A stretch of 64,000 nt of DNA from Taishania sp. (GTDB lineage Bacteria; Bacteroidota; Bacteroidia; Flavobacteriales_D; Crocinitomicaceae): assembly GCA_030150045.1 (NCBI GenBank), contig JASLGM010000020.1:83820-147819 (forward strand). Reading direction: 5' to 3'. The notes below the pieces were generated by a model that worked only from the letters and a program-made list of their open reading frames with translations, was not told the origin of the DNA and did not search any database. Below are positions 46,714-56,508 of the stretch, piece by piece. Position numbers and translations under genes: made by a program. The first letter of the stretch is position 1. Each line of letters starts with the position of its first letter.

Positions 46714-47602
46714 AAGTAGTCCTAAGTATATCGATAGTTTCCTCTATCTCTTTAGGACTATAATTTAATACTTTATTTGCTTTTTCCAAAATAAATCCTG
46801 TTTTAGGAGGTCTTTTAGCAGGCTGTGAAAGCATATAAGAACTAATTTCTTCTATTGCAGCAGTGGAATAATTACAATGTACTGCAATTCTTTTAACAAT
46901 ATTGACGATTGAAAAGCTTTGTGGTCCTGACAAATGAAAGACACCATTTTCATTCAATTCACAAATACGAAGACAACCCCAAGCAAGGTCTCCGACCCAA
47001 GTTGGAGCTCGAAATTGATCATTTACTAACTGCATTGGCTGTTGCTTTGGAAGCGCATCTAATGCCCATTCTATTAGGTTACCTCTAGAAAGATTTTCAC
47101 CTGGTCCGTATACAATAATTGTTCTAGCAATAGACCAATTCTTTGAAGTGCTATTAAACAAATAATTTTCTCCTTCTACTTTACTTTTTGCATAAACGCT
47201 CAAAGGATTAACTAAATCGGTTTCTTTGTATGGACCGTTTTCTCCATCAAAAACAAAATCAGTGGACAATAACTGAAAGTGAACATTTCTTTTCTCACAA
47301 ATTTGAAACATTTGCTTTACCGCAAAGACGTTTATTAATTCACATTCCTCTGGATTTAACTCACAAAAATCTACATTGGTAATTGCTGCTGTATGAATTA
47401 CATGAGTTGGATGGAATTGATCAAGTAGTGTTTCGAAAACAGTAGAGTCTGTAATATCTAAAGTGGAATAGTTTTCTTTAGGGCATTTAGAATTTCTATT
47501 TTCTCCTTTTGAAGTTGCTAAAAAAGATGTTTTACGTTTTATTAATTGTGAAACGAGATGTTGTCCCAATAAACCATTAGAACCAGTGATTAGAATTCTC
47601 AT
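46691..47602 (-). CDS. SDR family oxidoreductase, dTDP-4-dehydrorhamnose reductase-like
   Basis: This 303-residue protein is an extended short-chain dehydrogenase close to RmlD. It has ITGSNGLLGQHLV (4-16), the ATAITNVDFCE block typical of RmlD-like reductases and the catalytic YAKSK motif in VNPLSVYAKSKVEGE. It could reduce a keto-nucleotide sugar, but there are no rmlABC genes here, so a role in rhamnose synthesis is uncertain. It starts one base after the PspC gene stop and overlaps the HhH gene by 23 bases. Confidence 0.8.
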   Translation of the reverse strand: MRILITGSNGLLGQHLVSQLIKRKTSFLATSKGENRNSKCPKENYSTLDITDSTVFETLLDQFHPTHVIHTAAITNVDFCELNPEECELINVFAVKQMFQICEKRNVHFQLLSTDFVFDGENGPYKETDLVNPLSVYAKSKVEGENYLFNSTSKNWSIARTIIVYGPGENLSRGNLIEWALDALPKQQPMQLVNDQFRAPTWVGDLAWGCLRICELNENGVFHLSGPQSFSIVNIVKRIAVHCNYSTAAIEEISSYMLSQPAKRPPKTGFILEKANKVLNYSPKEIEETIDILRTTYETRTNF

Positions 47603-47603
47603 A

Positions 47604-47840
47604 TTAAATATCCCAGATAGAATGTGCCTTTGACTTCTTTAATTTAAAATAATGTTTATGCTCTAGTATCCAAGCCATCATTAGGTAAATAAATAAGGAT
47701 GAACCTAGAGTGAGAAAGGATGCATAAATAAAACCCAACCTAACTTTATTCGTGCGAATACCTACTTTTTTAGCCCACCATTCACAAACACCATATGAAC
47801 GCATTTCAAAATAGAAAACAATTTTTTGTATAATTCGCAT
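47604..47840 (-). CDS. PspC domain protein
   Basis: This 78-residue protein has the PspC fold: SYGVCEWWAKKVGIRTNKVRLGF then a membrane segment IYASFLTLGSSLFIYLMMAWIL. PspC domains sense inner-membrane stress in the phage-shock response. The usual GVCGGLAEYFG start is reduced here to GVCEWWAKKVG. No PspA or PspB gene is nearby. It is the first gene of a run reaching to apt. Confidence 0.82.
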   Translation of the reverse strand: MRIIQKIVFYFEMRSYGVCEWWAKKVGIRTNKVRLGFIYASFLTLGSSLFIYLMMAWILEHKHYFKLKKSKAHSIWDI

Positions 47841-47945
47841 GATTTTTTTTTCAAATATACAAATAAGTAAAATAGCAAAGTAGCCTTTTATTCTGTTTAC
47901 CGTTGACCTTAAATTATGTTAATATCATTTGATCTTTACCTACAC

Positions 47946-48091
47946 TCAGCTAGGGCAATGCGTGATAGCTAAATGTGGTGTAAAAGTTGCGAATGCTAAT
48001 TTGCCACTGCGACCATAAGGAAGCACGTGGCAAATAGCAAATGAGCACTTTTACACAAATTTACTAAAGCGCGTAGACCGTTAAGGCTGCC
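47946..48091 (+). repeat. R1 145-bp palindromic element, copy D
   Basis: It starts TCAGCTAGGGCAATGCGTGA and ends GTAGACCGTTAAGGCTGCC. Internal pairing is the best of all copies: GTGTAAAAGT with ACTTTTACAC and ATTTGCCAC with GTGGCAAAT, both perfect. It lies between the PspC gene and DUF2851 and has no R2 beside it. Confidence 0.88.
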
Positions 48092-48115
48092 CAATTAACA
48101 ACAAACAAAAGTCCA

Positions 48116-49210
48116 TTAGAATAGTTGCAAACACTTATGACCGATTGGGCATGTCAAACACTGCTTGTTTTTACAAGCATGGCTTGTCCATTCCAAAATG
48201 CCTTGGCTTTGCAATGCGGAGGTTATAGGATACAATTGTTGTTGCCATTGATCTACTGTTGTGTTACGCTCGGCTGGAATTTGATCGTACAATTGTACAA
48301 TTCGTTGTTTCGCCTCGTCGTCATCTAACTGATCTGCTCGATAGAAAATCGCAATTAAAAGAGCATTAATGAAAAGGTTGTCGATCACAAAGTTGGTAAA
48401 AGGGATTGGTGCGTTTTGATTTAATCTACTCATCCATTGTTTACGAAAGACTTTATAGTCTGAAATGTGTTCAATTTCCATTTTCATTAATTCCCAGTTC
48501 TCGAAGATCCATCTCAATTGAATCATTCTCCGATTTGGATTCGAGCCAGGCCTCACCCCCTTCTTCTTAATTTGAATATTGGGAGCATTTTGGTTTTGTG
48601 TAGGATGGGACAACCAGTACTTTTCAGTCCACTGTGCAAAAGCATCAGCATTGATAACGGAGCCCATAACTCTTGAAACCAAAACTTTTAGAATATCATT
48701 AAGTGGCAAGTCGCCGTAATTTTGTTTGATAGAATTAATTTTTCGATCTAATCGTTGAATAAAGGCGGTATACAAGGTATTTAATTGAATGAATTCTGGA
48801 ATTTGCGTTTTATAGCTAGCGCAAGGATATATATCCTTGGATTTTGTCATATTTTGCCATTGCTGATAACTGGTATATTGCAAGCGATTTTTCAGTTCTA
48901 GAGTTGGTATTTGAGGCAATTTACCTTTGCAATCATCTTCATATACCACATGCAGAATTACATTGTCATAATTATTATCAAGATGGTGTTTGTGATGAAA
49001 CCACTCTTTACAATTCGTATGAATCTCTATATGTCCAACAAGAATGATGTTGTCTATTTGAATTTTTGCAAATAGGAAGTCTGGTCCGTCAGCATTTTTA
49101 TTGTGTGTGCCGAGTTGTATGATATTAATCGTTTCATTGGAGGTTGTTTTAAGGTCAATGCCATTAAAACTTTGCGTGATCCAGATGTAGTGTAGGTATG
49201 CCTCTTTCAT
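48116..49210 (-). CDS. DUF2851 protein with C-terminal cysteine cluster
   Basis: This 364-residue protein matches DUF2851 by LHYIWITQSFNGIDLKTTSNE, GPDFLFAKIQIDNIILVGHIEIH and LHVVYEDDC near the N-terminus and RPGSNPNRRMIQLRWIFE in the middle. The last 20 residues hold CKNKQCLTCPIGHKC, a C-x4-C-x2-C-x5-C group spaced much like the iron-sulfur loop of endonuclease III. The family has no settled function. It stands alone on the minus strand, with the terminator of the OmpA gene upstream and R1 copy D downstream. Confidence 0.85.
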   Translation of the reverse strand: MKEAYLHYIWITQSFNGIDLKTTSNETINIIQLGTHNKNADGPDFLFAKIQIDNIILVGHIEIHTNCKEWFHHKHHLDNNYDNVILHVVYEDDCKGKLPQIPTLELKNRLQYTSYQQWQNMTKSKDIYPCASYKTQIPEFIQLNTLYTAFIQRLDRKINSIKQNYGDLPLNDILKVLVSRVMGSVINADAFAQWTEKYWLSHPTQNQNAPNIQIKKKGVRPGSNPNRRMIQLRWIFENWELMKMEIEHISDYKVFRKQWMSRLNQNAPIPFTNFVIDNLFINALLIAIFYRADQLDDDEAKQRIVQLYDQIPAERNTTVDQWQQQLYPITSALQSQGILEWTSHACKNKQCLTCPIGHKCLQLF

Positions 49211-49241
49211 ATCTCCAAAATAGTGTTAGATATGAATTTAC

Positions 49242-49273
49242 AAAAAAAGGCTTGGAAATCCAAGCCTTTTTTT
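49242..49273 (-). terminator. Terminator after the PorE-like gene
   Basis: GGCTTGG pairs with CCAAGCC around AAAT, flanked by seven A and seven T, so the stem extends to 14 pairs and would work on both strands. It lies 14 bases past the OmpA-family gene stop on the minus strand. Confidence 0.9.
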
Positions 49274-49287
49274 GTCTTTAAGAATTA

Positions 49288-51438
49288 TTATTGTTTAACT
49301 TGTTTAAACTCTCTATATGCAGCGGGTGCATCTGATGCTGTTTCAGGATTAAAGTCTAAACGTAGTACTTTACCTTCTGTTCTACGGTTCCATCCGTGTA
49401 GTTTGTCAAAAAGAGCTTTATCTTTCTTCATAAAAGAGTTGATTAATGCTTCAGTCAACTTCACTTCTGTCCATCCACTAATGATATTACCTTCTTCGTC
49501 TCTTGGAGCAACATCTTCAAATTTATCTCCATTTCTAAACACCATTCTTGGCTCGTATTCCCCACGTCCTACCGGAACTATTCTTCTTGGGTCTACTCCT
49601 TGCTCGTCTACTAGGTAAACGTAACACTGTCTAGCACGATTTTCAGACAAAGTTTGGTTTCCTTTATCAGATCCACGTGAATCCGTATGTGAAGATAATT
49701 CTAACACCATTCCTGGGTGTTCATTCAATAAGTCTCTTACGAAATTCAATGAGTCTTTTGAATTAATTGTTGAGTCAACAAGTAATTCCCATCTAGCTAA
49801 TGCGTAACGTACTTCTGGAAGACGAATTGGTTTTTTTGGTAATAATGCCATGTCTACAACGAAGTTTTGGTCGTAGCGTAATCCAACTGTTGTAATTTTT
49901 GTGCCGGCTGCATCGTCATGGTAACCATTTTTAGCTACGCTAATTGTATAAGTACCATTCTCGTTGATATAACGATCTCCATTTGGTTTTTTGTCCCAGA
50001 ATACAACCCCTTGTTTATTGGTATAGCCTTCCCAAGTTTCACCTTCTGTAGATGTCATTACAACTTTGGCATCTTCGATTTTAACTTTCTTTTCATTCAA
50101 ATCAGAAACTACGACTTTGATATCATATAAGTATGGTGGGATTTCGTATTTCCAAATATCTGGCTTGTTTTCTCCGAACTCAGATTTTCTTTCTGATGTA
50201 AAATATCCTGTACGATCTGTATGTTCTATTAACCAATAATCATTGTTGTTTGAGTTGATTGGTGACCCCATGTTTTCTGGATTTGTCCATTTGTACTGAT
50301 CGTCCATTTTTGCAGCGCGAAAAATATCTAATCCTCCGAGTCCTGGCTTACCATCAGTTGCGTAGAACAAATCTCCATTTGTGGAAAATGTAGGGAAAGC
50401 ATCCATTCCAGGAGTGTTGATTTCAGCCCCCATGTTTTTGGGTTTACCCCAAGATTTTGATTTACGATCATATTCTGAGTACCATAAATCTAATCCTCCA
50501 AATCCACCTGGCATATCAGATGCGAATACAAGAAACCTTCCATCTCCTGACAGTGCAGGATGTCCTACTGAAACAGAGTCGTGATCTTTTAATTCTAATT
50601 TAGTAACATCTCCCCAATCTTTTCCTTTTTGAGAAGCTGTATAGATATCACATCCTAAATTTTGTTTTTTCACATTAGGACAACGTGTAAATGCCATCAT
50701 TTTACCATTTTCAGTAAATGAAACTGTTCCTTCGTTATCTTCTGTATTAATATCAGTATTTTTCAAGACATATGGTTGCTGCCAGTTTCCATTTTTGTCC
50801 AATTCAGAAACCCAAATATCCATATAGCTTTCACAAGAACGAGGGTCTTTTGAAGACCCAGTTGAACCGTCCCTTGAAGAACCAAAATACATTACTTTGT
50901 CTTTTCGGTCACCGAACATTGGCGCCATATCAAAACTTTTTGTGTTAATTTTTTGTTCATTTGTAACCTTCAGTTTTGTGGAAAGGTTAGAAACATAGGT
51001 GCTTTTCTTTTCAACTGCTTCAATTCCGATTGCTGAACGAGAGTTACCCGGAACAATTTTCGCATATTCTTTATAATTTTTTATTGCTTTATTATCTTCA
51101 TTTAAAACGCGATACATTTCAGCATTATAGTAATAAACTAAAGGCTCAACATTGTAATATTCTAAGATAATTGCTCTTTCGTACCACTCTGTTGCTTCGC
51201 GAAATCTTTCTGTTTGTCTATAGCTTTCTGCAGTTTTAAAGGCCATTTCACCTTTTTGTTTTTTTGCAGAATTTCCTTTTCTAGTAATTTTAGAATAAGC
51301 TAATGCACATTTATCTGCTGCATCACAATAGTTTTCACTAACAAACGCTTGATCTGCATCGTAAATTTGTCTAGTTTGTGAAAAAGAATAAGGTACAAGC
51401 GATAAACACGCCGATACTAAGAGTAATTTGCTATTCAT
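49288..51438 (-). CDS. OmpA-family protein with TPR, PD40 propeller and CRD domains (PorE-like)
   Basis: This 716-residue envelope protein has an N-terminal TPR part (about 20-150; CDAADKCALAYSKITRKG, FREATEWYERAIILEYYN), a WD40/PD40 beta-propeller (about 165-430; VSVGHPALSGDGRFLVFASDMPGG), a carboxypeptidase-regulatory-like domain (about 440-530) and an OmpA peptidoglycan-binding end (about 555-660; LELSSHTDSRGSDKGNQ, LSENRARQCYVYLVD, GRGEYEP). This order is that of PorE, a T9SS-linked peptidoglycan-binding lipoprotein. The N-terminus has VSAC as a possible lipobox, but cleavage at SFSQ by signal peptidase I is as likely. A CGACCTTT/AAAGGTCG inverted repeat lies in its leader (51463-51501). 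Confidence 0.85.
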   Translation of the reverse strand: MNSKLLLVSACLSLVPYSFSQTRQIYDADQAFVSENYCDAADKCALAYSKITRKGNSAKKQKGEMAFKTAESYRQTERFREATEWYERAIILEYYNVEPLVYYYNAEMYRVLNEDNKAIKNYKEYAKIVPGNSRSAIGIEAVEKKSTYVSNLSTKLKVTNEQKINTKSFDMAPMFGDRKDKVMYFGSSRDGSTGSSKDPRSCESYMDIWVSELDKNGNWQQPYVLKNTDINTEDNEGTVSFTENGKMMAFTRCPNVKKQNLGCDIYTASQKGKDWGDVTKLELKDHDSVSVGHPALSGDGRFLVFASDMPGGFGGLDLWYSEYDRKSKSWGKPKNMGAEINTPGMDAFPTFSTNGDLFYATDGKPGLGGLDIFRAAKMDDQYKWTNPENMGSPINSNNNDYWLIEHTDRTGYFTSERKSEFGENKPDIWKYEIPPYLYDIKVVVSDLNEKKVKIEDAKVVMTSTEGETWEGYTNKQGVVFWDKKPNGDRYINENGTYTISVAKNGYHDDAAGTKITTVGLRYDQNFVVDMALLPKKPIRLPEVRYALARWELLVDSTINSKDSLNFVRDLLNEHPGMVLELSSHTDSRGSDKGNQTLSENRARQCYVYLVDEQGVDPRRIVPVGRGEYEPRMVFRNGDKFEDVAPRDEEGNIISGWTEVKLTEALINSFMKKDKALFDKLHGWNRRTEGKVLRLDFNPETASDAPAAYREFKQVKQ

Positions 51439-51593
51439 AGTTTCCGTTTTCTATGGTTAATACGACCTTTATTTCAGTAGTTCATTAATCCAAAAAGGTC
51501 GAATTATAATAAAAATCAACGCTAAATTTAATTTTTATTTTTCAATAAGTGTTGAATTATCTTAAAATTGATGAATAAAAAGCTTTATCATCA

Positions 51594-52661
51594 CTATTCA
51601 TTTATCAAATCATTGCTTTGTGTGAATATTTCCCATTTTTCAATAAGTTTTTGATAGCCATCGGGTAACTCACTGTTAAACAACATGAACTCTTTTTTTT
51701 CAGGATGTTCAAATCCAAGAGTTTTAGCGTGTAAGGCTTGTCCTGTTATAAGTCCAAAACCATTTTCAATAAACTGTTTAAACTTGGCAGTTTTTGGTCC
51801 TTTTAATTGTACATCACCTCCATATTCAAGATCATTAAAAAGCGTATGTCCAATATGTTTCATGTGTACACGGATTTGATGTGTTCTACCGGTTTCGAGC
51901 TTACACTCAACTAGCGTTACATAACCGAATCTTTTGAGTATTTTGTAATGAGTTACTGCATGTTTACCATGATCTCCTTCTGGATAGACTACAAATACTT
52001 TTCTATTTTTGAGTGAACGACCAATGTTTCCAGTTACGGTTCCGTCCTCTTTCACATCTCCCCATACAAGTGCCCAATATCTTCTTTCAGTAGTACGATC
52101 ATGGAATTGTTGAGCTAAATGATTCAAAGCATATTCTGTTTTTGCAACTACCATAATACCTGTTGTATGCTTGTCTAATCGATGTACCAACCCAGGTCTA
52201 CCAAAATATTCTTTAGATGTTTCTGGTAAATTTTCGAAATGGTACACCAACGCATTCACCATTGTACCGGAGTAGTTTCCATATCCAGGGTGAACAACCA
52301 TATTATCAGGTTTATTAACAACAATTAAGTCTTTATCTTCGTAATGAATATTTAATGGAATATCTTGAGGTATCAGCTTCAATTCACGAACAGGAAAAGG
52401 TAATACTAAACTGACCTCATCATTAGGTTTAACACGATAATTCTGTTTTACCTTTACCTTATTTACAACAACAAACCCTCCTTTAGCCGCATTTTGAATC
52501 CTATTTCTTGATGTATTCGGCATACGATCCAACAAAAACTTATCAACGCGAACTATATTTAATCCTGGCTCTGCTTTAAAACGATAATGCTCATATAAAT
52601 CCTCTTGCTCTTCAAGTTCTTCCATTGCAACAACTTGCTCGAACTCCTCTTCTTCTCTCAT
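51594..52661 (-). CDS. RluD-type 23S rRNA pseudouridine synthase
   Basis: This 355-residue enzyme joins an S4 RNA-binding domain (about residues 35-95) to a pseudouridine synthase domain. The catalytic block PGLVHRLDKHTTG (156-168) has D163 as nucleophile; GRTHQIRVHMKHIGHTLFND follows near residue 270. RluD modifies helix 69 of 23S rRNA; other RluA-family enzymes have other sites, so the exact target is inferred. Its ATG overlaps the stop of the T9SS gene (TAATG). Confidence 0.88.
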   Translation of the reverse strand: MREEEEFEQVVAMEELEEQEDLYEHYRFKAEPGLNIVRVDKFLLDRMPNTSRNRIQNAAKGGFVVVNKVKVKQNYRVKPNDEVSLVLPFPVRELKLIPQDIPLNIHYEDKDLIVVNKPDNMVVHPGYGNYSGTMVNALVYHFENLPETSKEYFGRPGLVHRLDKHTTGIMVVAKTEYALNHLAQQFHDRTTERRYWALVWGDVKEDGTVTGNIGRSLKNRKVFVVYPEGDHGKHAVTHYKILKRFGYVTLVECKLETGRTHQIRVHMKHIGHTLFNDLEYGGDVQLKGPKTAKFKQFIENGFGLITGQALHAKTLGFEHPEKKEFMLFNSELPDGYQKLIEKWEIFTQSNDLINE

Positions 52662-54913
52662 TATTTTTTAACTACTTTAATCGTATTTGCATAACTACCA
52701 CGCACCTCAATGAAATACATTCCTGAAGGTGAATCACTCAAATCAATTATTGGTGTGTTTACATTCTGAATTTCTCTTCCGGTAATATCTCTAACAATAA
52801 ATTTTTCTCCCCCCTTAAAATTGCCATCAATGGTAACCTGCCCATTTGTTGGATTAGGAAAAGCTAAGAAGTTCTCTTTAGACACAACTGGCACATTCAT
52901 TTCATTATCCATAGATGTCGAATAAATTGGTCTAATCATGATTGCACCTTCAATTTCTGAGGGAGTCCAAGTCGCTCCGTTGTCAATGCTGTAACTTGTA
53001 AACTGATGTCTATCATTATTTTTATCCAAACCGATTCCTAATTTAGGTGCATCTAATTGCCTCCATCCAATATGATATTTCTGCGGCACGGCAACAGGGT
53101 GCTCTGTCCAATATTCCACAAATCCATTTCTACCATATCCATATGAAGGTTGTCTTAAATTAAAACTATTGTCTTCATAAATAATACTACCAGGCTTTCC
53201 ATTTTCATCTTCCCAAATACAAAGTTGAAATAAATGGTTTGTTACACTTGTTACAGTTGGAACAAAATGCATCATAACTCCAAGAATTTCTCCTTGTTCA
53301 TATGCATCAAATTGAACCGCTAATCTAGATTGTATACCTTGAGTCCCATAAGCTTTCTCTGCTGTTCCGTCATCATAGGCGTAATAGTTTCTAAAAACTT
53401 GTTGAACAACGGATGTGTCGTTACCTGAAAAATTGGATCCTACCGGAACATTTGCAATAGTCTGTACATTAAACACTTGATGATTACCAGGTTTAGTTAC
53501 ATCAAAATTATAAGTAGTAATTGGATGTACAGAACTATATGTTGTTCTTGGAGCGTAATCAGGAATAGGTTGTGTAGGTGGATTAAATCCAACCATCGCC
53601 TGTCCATTAATCGTAATTGTTCCTTCTAAATTATTGTCATGAAAAACATTTACTTTTGCTCCATTTGCAGAAGAAATATTAACCCCTCCATTTAAATAAG
53701 AATTTCGAACAACCATCTCCATCTTTGAGTTCATCTTTCCATTCGGGTTATTTCGATAATGATCCCAAGGGATACTCGTATACTTCTCGAGCAAAGACTG
53801 CGTTGGATAAACCAACGCAAAATCCTCTACTAATGTATCTTGTCTACCAGAAAGCGCTCTAAAATGAACGTAATCTACATGAAAATGATCAAGAGCTCCA
53901 GAAAGATCACCATAATTCACAAATCGGAATTGGAAGGCATCCGTTAAATAAGCTGCACTTTTAATTGGAATATGCGCAAAGTGAAATTTCCCATCACCTG
54001 GTTTTCCGTTTTTTGACCATGCTTTATGCCAATTACCTGTTTGTACATCTAGAAATTGAACGATTAATGAGTCATTCGCCTCAGGCTGATCACCAAATCC
54101 TTCAAATTGATAAAGGAAAGATAGATATAAGGAATCGGCTAATGTATACCCGCTAAGATCAATAGGCTTTGTTGTTAAATAGTCTGCATATCCTCTACTA
54201 TTTGTCCCTATCGCATACGGGAACCCTTTGCTATCCAAACCATCGAAAGTCATGACACCTAAAGACCAAGGTTTAATCGCAAAGCGATAATTATGGTAAG
54301 CGTTTTCGTCAATCCATAATTTGCTTGGTTCATTTACCCATTTAAAAAACTGTCTTGCTGTCTTTTGTTCAACATCCGGCGAAGTCAAACGAATGGTATC
54401 TGGTGTATTCACAATACCAACAGTATCATATATATGATAAGCTGGAAACACTGTTATGGTTTCATAAACAACAGGGTATCTAGACAAATTCGAATATTTC
54501 ACATTTATCCCAGGAAAGTTTTGTTTTGTAGTCCCTCCTGTATTAACATTAAATGTGCTTTTGAATGTTTGCATTCTAGAAAAAGAAGTTCCAACAGCAT
54601 AAGGTACATCATTTTCATCAAGTAATGCGTAATACAATTCACTCGTCACTCCTGGATCAGTAGGTGTCGCCTGATATTTTTGAATTTTATTTTTAGAAAA
54701 CTCATCAAAAAAAGGTAATTGCAAAGTATCAGAATAATAAATGAACGTACTATCAAACGTGGCCAGTACACCGCTCTTTTGAACAGTATGAGGCTCATTC
54801 ATTAATTCTAAATTAAACATGATTGGCTCCTCGCCTTCTTGTGCGTAAGCAATAGTGAATTCATGGCTAATTAGTGCCAAGAAAAAAAATAAGATTAATC
54901 TATTTTGATGCAT
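52661..54913 (-). CDS. Secreted protein with T9SS type A sorting domain
   Basis: This 750-residue protein begins with a signal peptide (residues 1-24, ending near AYAQ). Its body is strand-rich with no catalytic motif I recognise; segments such as DSLYLSFLYQFEGFGDQ and YHIGWRQLDAPKLGIGLDKN suggest jelly-roll-like domains. The last 70 residues, FPNPTNGQVTIDG to YANTIKVVKK, form a type A sorting domain, so it should be exported by T9SS and anchored or released. It overlaps the PASTA gene by 14 bases and the RluD gene by one, making an unusual envelope/rRNA-modification operon. Confidence 0.85.
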   Translation of the reverse strand: MHQNRLILFFFLALISHEFTIAYAQEGEEPIMFNLELMNEPHTVQKSGVLATFDSTFIYYSDTLQLPFFDEFSKNKIQKYQATPTDPGVTSELYYALLDENDVPYAVGTSFSRMQTFKSTFNVNTGGTTKQNFPGINVKYSNLSRYPVVYETITVFPAYHIYDTVGIVNTPDTIRLTSPDVEQKTARQFFKWVNEPSKLWIDENAYHNYRFAIKPWSLGVMTFDGLDSKGFPYAIGTNSRGYADYLTTKPIDLSGYTLADSLYLSFLYQFEGFGDQPEANDSLIVQFLDVQTGNWHKAWSKNGKPGDGKFHFAHIPIKSAAYLTDAFQFRFVNYGDLSGALDHFHVDYVHFRALSGRQDTLVEDFALVYPTQSLLEKYTSIPWDHYRNNPNGKMNSKMEMVVRNSYLNGGVNISSANGAKVNVFHDNNLEGTITINGQAMVGFNPPTQPIPDYAPRTTYSSVHPITTYNFDVTKPGNHQVFNVQTIANVPVGSNFSGNDTSVVQQVFRNYYAYDDGTAEKAYGTQGIQSRLAVQFDAYEQGEILGVMMHFVPTVTSVTNHLFQLCIWEDENGKPGSIIYEDNSFNLRQPSYGYGRNGFVEYWTEHPVAVPQKYHIGWRQLDAPKLGIGLDKNNDRHQFTSYSIDNGATWTPSEIEGAIMIRPIYSTSMDNEMNVPVVSKENFLAFPNPTNGQVTIDGNFKGGEKFIVRDITGREIQNVNTPIIDLSDSPSGMYFIEVRGSYANTIKVVKK

Positions 54914-55685
54914 GAATTGTAATTGTTGATGAACCAGAAACGTATTTTCCTTCCAAATATTCTGGGCTTTGCAAATTAACTATTGCATTGCATGAATCTG
55001 ATGCTGTTGCACAATTATCACAAATAACCACCAAGTTAATATATGCCGATCCACTTAATCGCGATTTAGCATCGCAAATACTTCTGCCAACTAAATCAGG
55101 TAACTCTATGTCAATTGCATCAGCACGCTTTCCAACGATCAAAGTAATCATTGACCCAATCGGAATTTTCTGTCCTTCAATGACTTTCTTGCCTGAATAC
55201 AATTGTTCAATAACAGCACCAGCAGACTCAACAGAAGGCTTATATTCAATTCTATATTTAAAACCTCTGCTATTCAAAACGTTAACAGCAAATCGCTCCG
55301 ATTTATCTACTAACACAGGTAAATCTATCAGTTGAGATTTCTTTGAGATTTTAACACGAATAGCACGCCCTTTTTTGATGAAAACGTTAGTTTCCTTTGA
55401 GGGCAATGGGTCTTGGGAAATAATTGTACCTTCAGGTTTTTCAGGAGCATACACCGTTTCTGAGACTTCATATTCTAAATCGATCTGACCAAGAATGTTG
55501 ACCAAATCCTTTTCGTTTTTCCCAATTAGATTTGGCACTTCTATTTTCTCACCGTGGGCTGTAGACACACCTAAGTAAAACTTAAGTAAAAAAACAAACA
55601 CCAACAAAGACGCTACAATTGCCATAATATTTAAGGCAAATCGTTTCGTGAAAATCAAATTTTTAACTTTTTCCAATGTACTCAT
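54900..55685 (-). CDS. PASTA domain protein with N-terminal membrane anchor
   Basis: This 261-residue protein has one membrane segment (about residues 14-36) and three PASTA domains outside: IEVPNLIGKNEKDLVNIL (about 47-115), LIDLPVLVDKSERFAVNVL (about 118-185) and IELPDLVGRSICDAKSRLSG (about 192-260). PASTA domains bind muropeptides or other cell-wall ligands. There is no kinase or transpeptidase domain attached, as is usual in Bacteroidota. Two cysteine pairs in the third domain (ICDNC, DSCN) may form disulfides. It overlaps the T9SS gene by 14 bases. Confidence 0.85.
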   Translation of the reverse strand: MSTLEKVKNLIFTKRFALNIMAIVASLLVFVFLLKFYLGVSTAHGEKIEVPNLIGKNEKDLVNILGQIDLEYEVSETVYAPEKPEGTIISQDPLPSKETNVFIKKGRAIRVKISKKSQLIDLPVLVDKSERFAVNVLNSRGFKYRIEYKPSVESAGAVIEQLYSGKKVIEGQKIPIGSMITLIVGKRADAIDIELPDLVGRSICDAKSRLSGSAYINLVVICDNCATASDSCNAIVNLQSPEYLEGKYVSGSSTITIHASK

Positions 55686-55714
55686 TACGTATAACTAATG
55701 GAACAAATATACAA

Positions 55715-56398
55715 TTAAAAATTAGGTGACAATTGATGCGTTTTATAGAATTCTTCAATGTAATCCATTGCTTCTTGTGCTGTATCCACAACTCTAAACA
55801 AATCTAAATCATTAACAGAGATATTTCCCTCAGCAAGCATTACTTGTCCTAACCATTCCACCAATCCTTGCCAATAGCTTTTTCCAATCATAACAACTGG
55901 TCTTTTATTAATTTTATTGGTTTGAATTAATGTTAGTGCTTCAAACATTTCGTCCAAGGTTCCAAATCCTCCTGGAAGAACAACAAACCCTTGAGAATAT
56001 TTTACGAAGATCACTTTCCTAACAAAGAAGTAATCAAACTTCAAGTTAGAATCTTTATCTATATATTGATTATCAAACTGCTCAAAAGGAAGATCAATGT
56101 TTAATCCTATTGACTTTCCTTTCCCGAGTTGAGCACCTTTATTTCCTGCTTCCATAATTCCAGGTCCTCCACCTGTAATAACTCCATATCCAGCCTCGGC
56201 CAATAGCTTTGATATTTCAACCGCAATTTGATAATAAGGACTATCCTCTTTTGTACGGGCAGATCCAAAAACAGAAATACTCGGTCCTATCTTTGACATT
56301 TTTTCATAACCTTCAACAAACTCTGCCATGATTTTAAAAATCGCCCAGCTGTCATTACTTCTAATATCACTCCAATCTTTTTGCAATCTAATTCCCAT
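55715..56398 (-). CDS. LOG family protein (TIGR00730, putative nucleotide phosphoribohydrolase)
   Basis: This 227-residue protein has the lysine-decarboxylase-like/LOG motifs GGGPGIMEA (76-84) and PGGFGTLDE (142-150). Such proteins cleave the N-glycosidic bond of nucleotides; some make cytokinins, while others (PpnN) control nucleotide pools. The older name lysine decarboxylase is misleading. It starts the gene run before the PASTA gene, 29 bases from it, and is divergent from the DUF2279 gene. The substrate cannot be told. Confidence 0.88.
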   Translation of the reverse strand: MGIRLQKDWSDIRSNDSWAIFKIMAEFVEGYEKMSKIGPSISVFGSARTKEDSPYYQIAVEISKLLAEAGYGVITGGGPGIMEAGNKGAQLGKGKSIGLNIDLPFEQFDNQYIDKDSNLKFDYFFVRKVIFVKYSQGFVVLPGGFGTLDEMFEALTLIQTNKINKRPVVMIGKSYWQGLVEWLGQVMLAEGNISVNDLDLFRVVDTAQEAMDYIEEFYKTHQLSPNF

Positions 56399-56508
56399 TT
56401 TGTAATTTTCTTAAATGTTATCTAGTAAAAATAGAATAATATCTCTGGTTTCACTGATATTCATCTTCCCTTTAGTGATGATTTTAGATTTTTTGAATAT
56501 TTTCGTTC

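Noticed and set aside
51463..51501. CGACCTTT/AAAGGTCG inverted repeat in the leader of the PorE-like gene as an operator
   Set aside because: The arms are only eight bases with 23 bases between, and no regulator gene is adjacent, so it is noted but not called.
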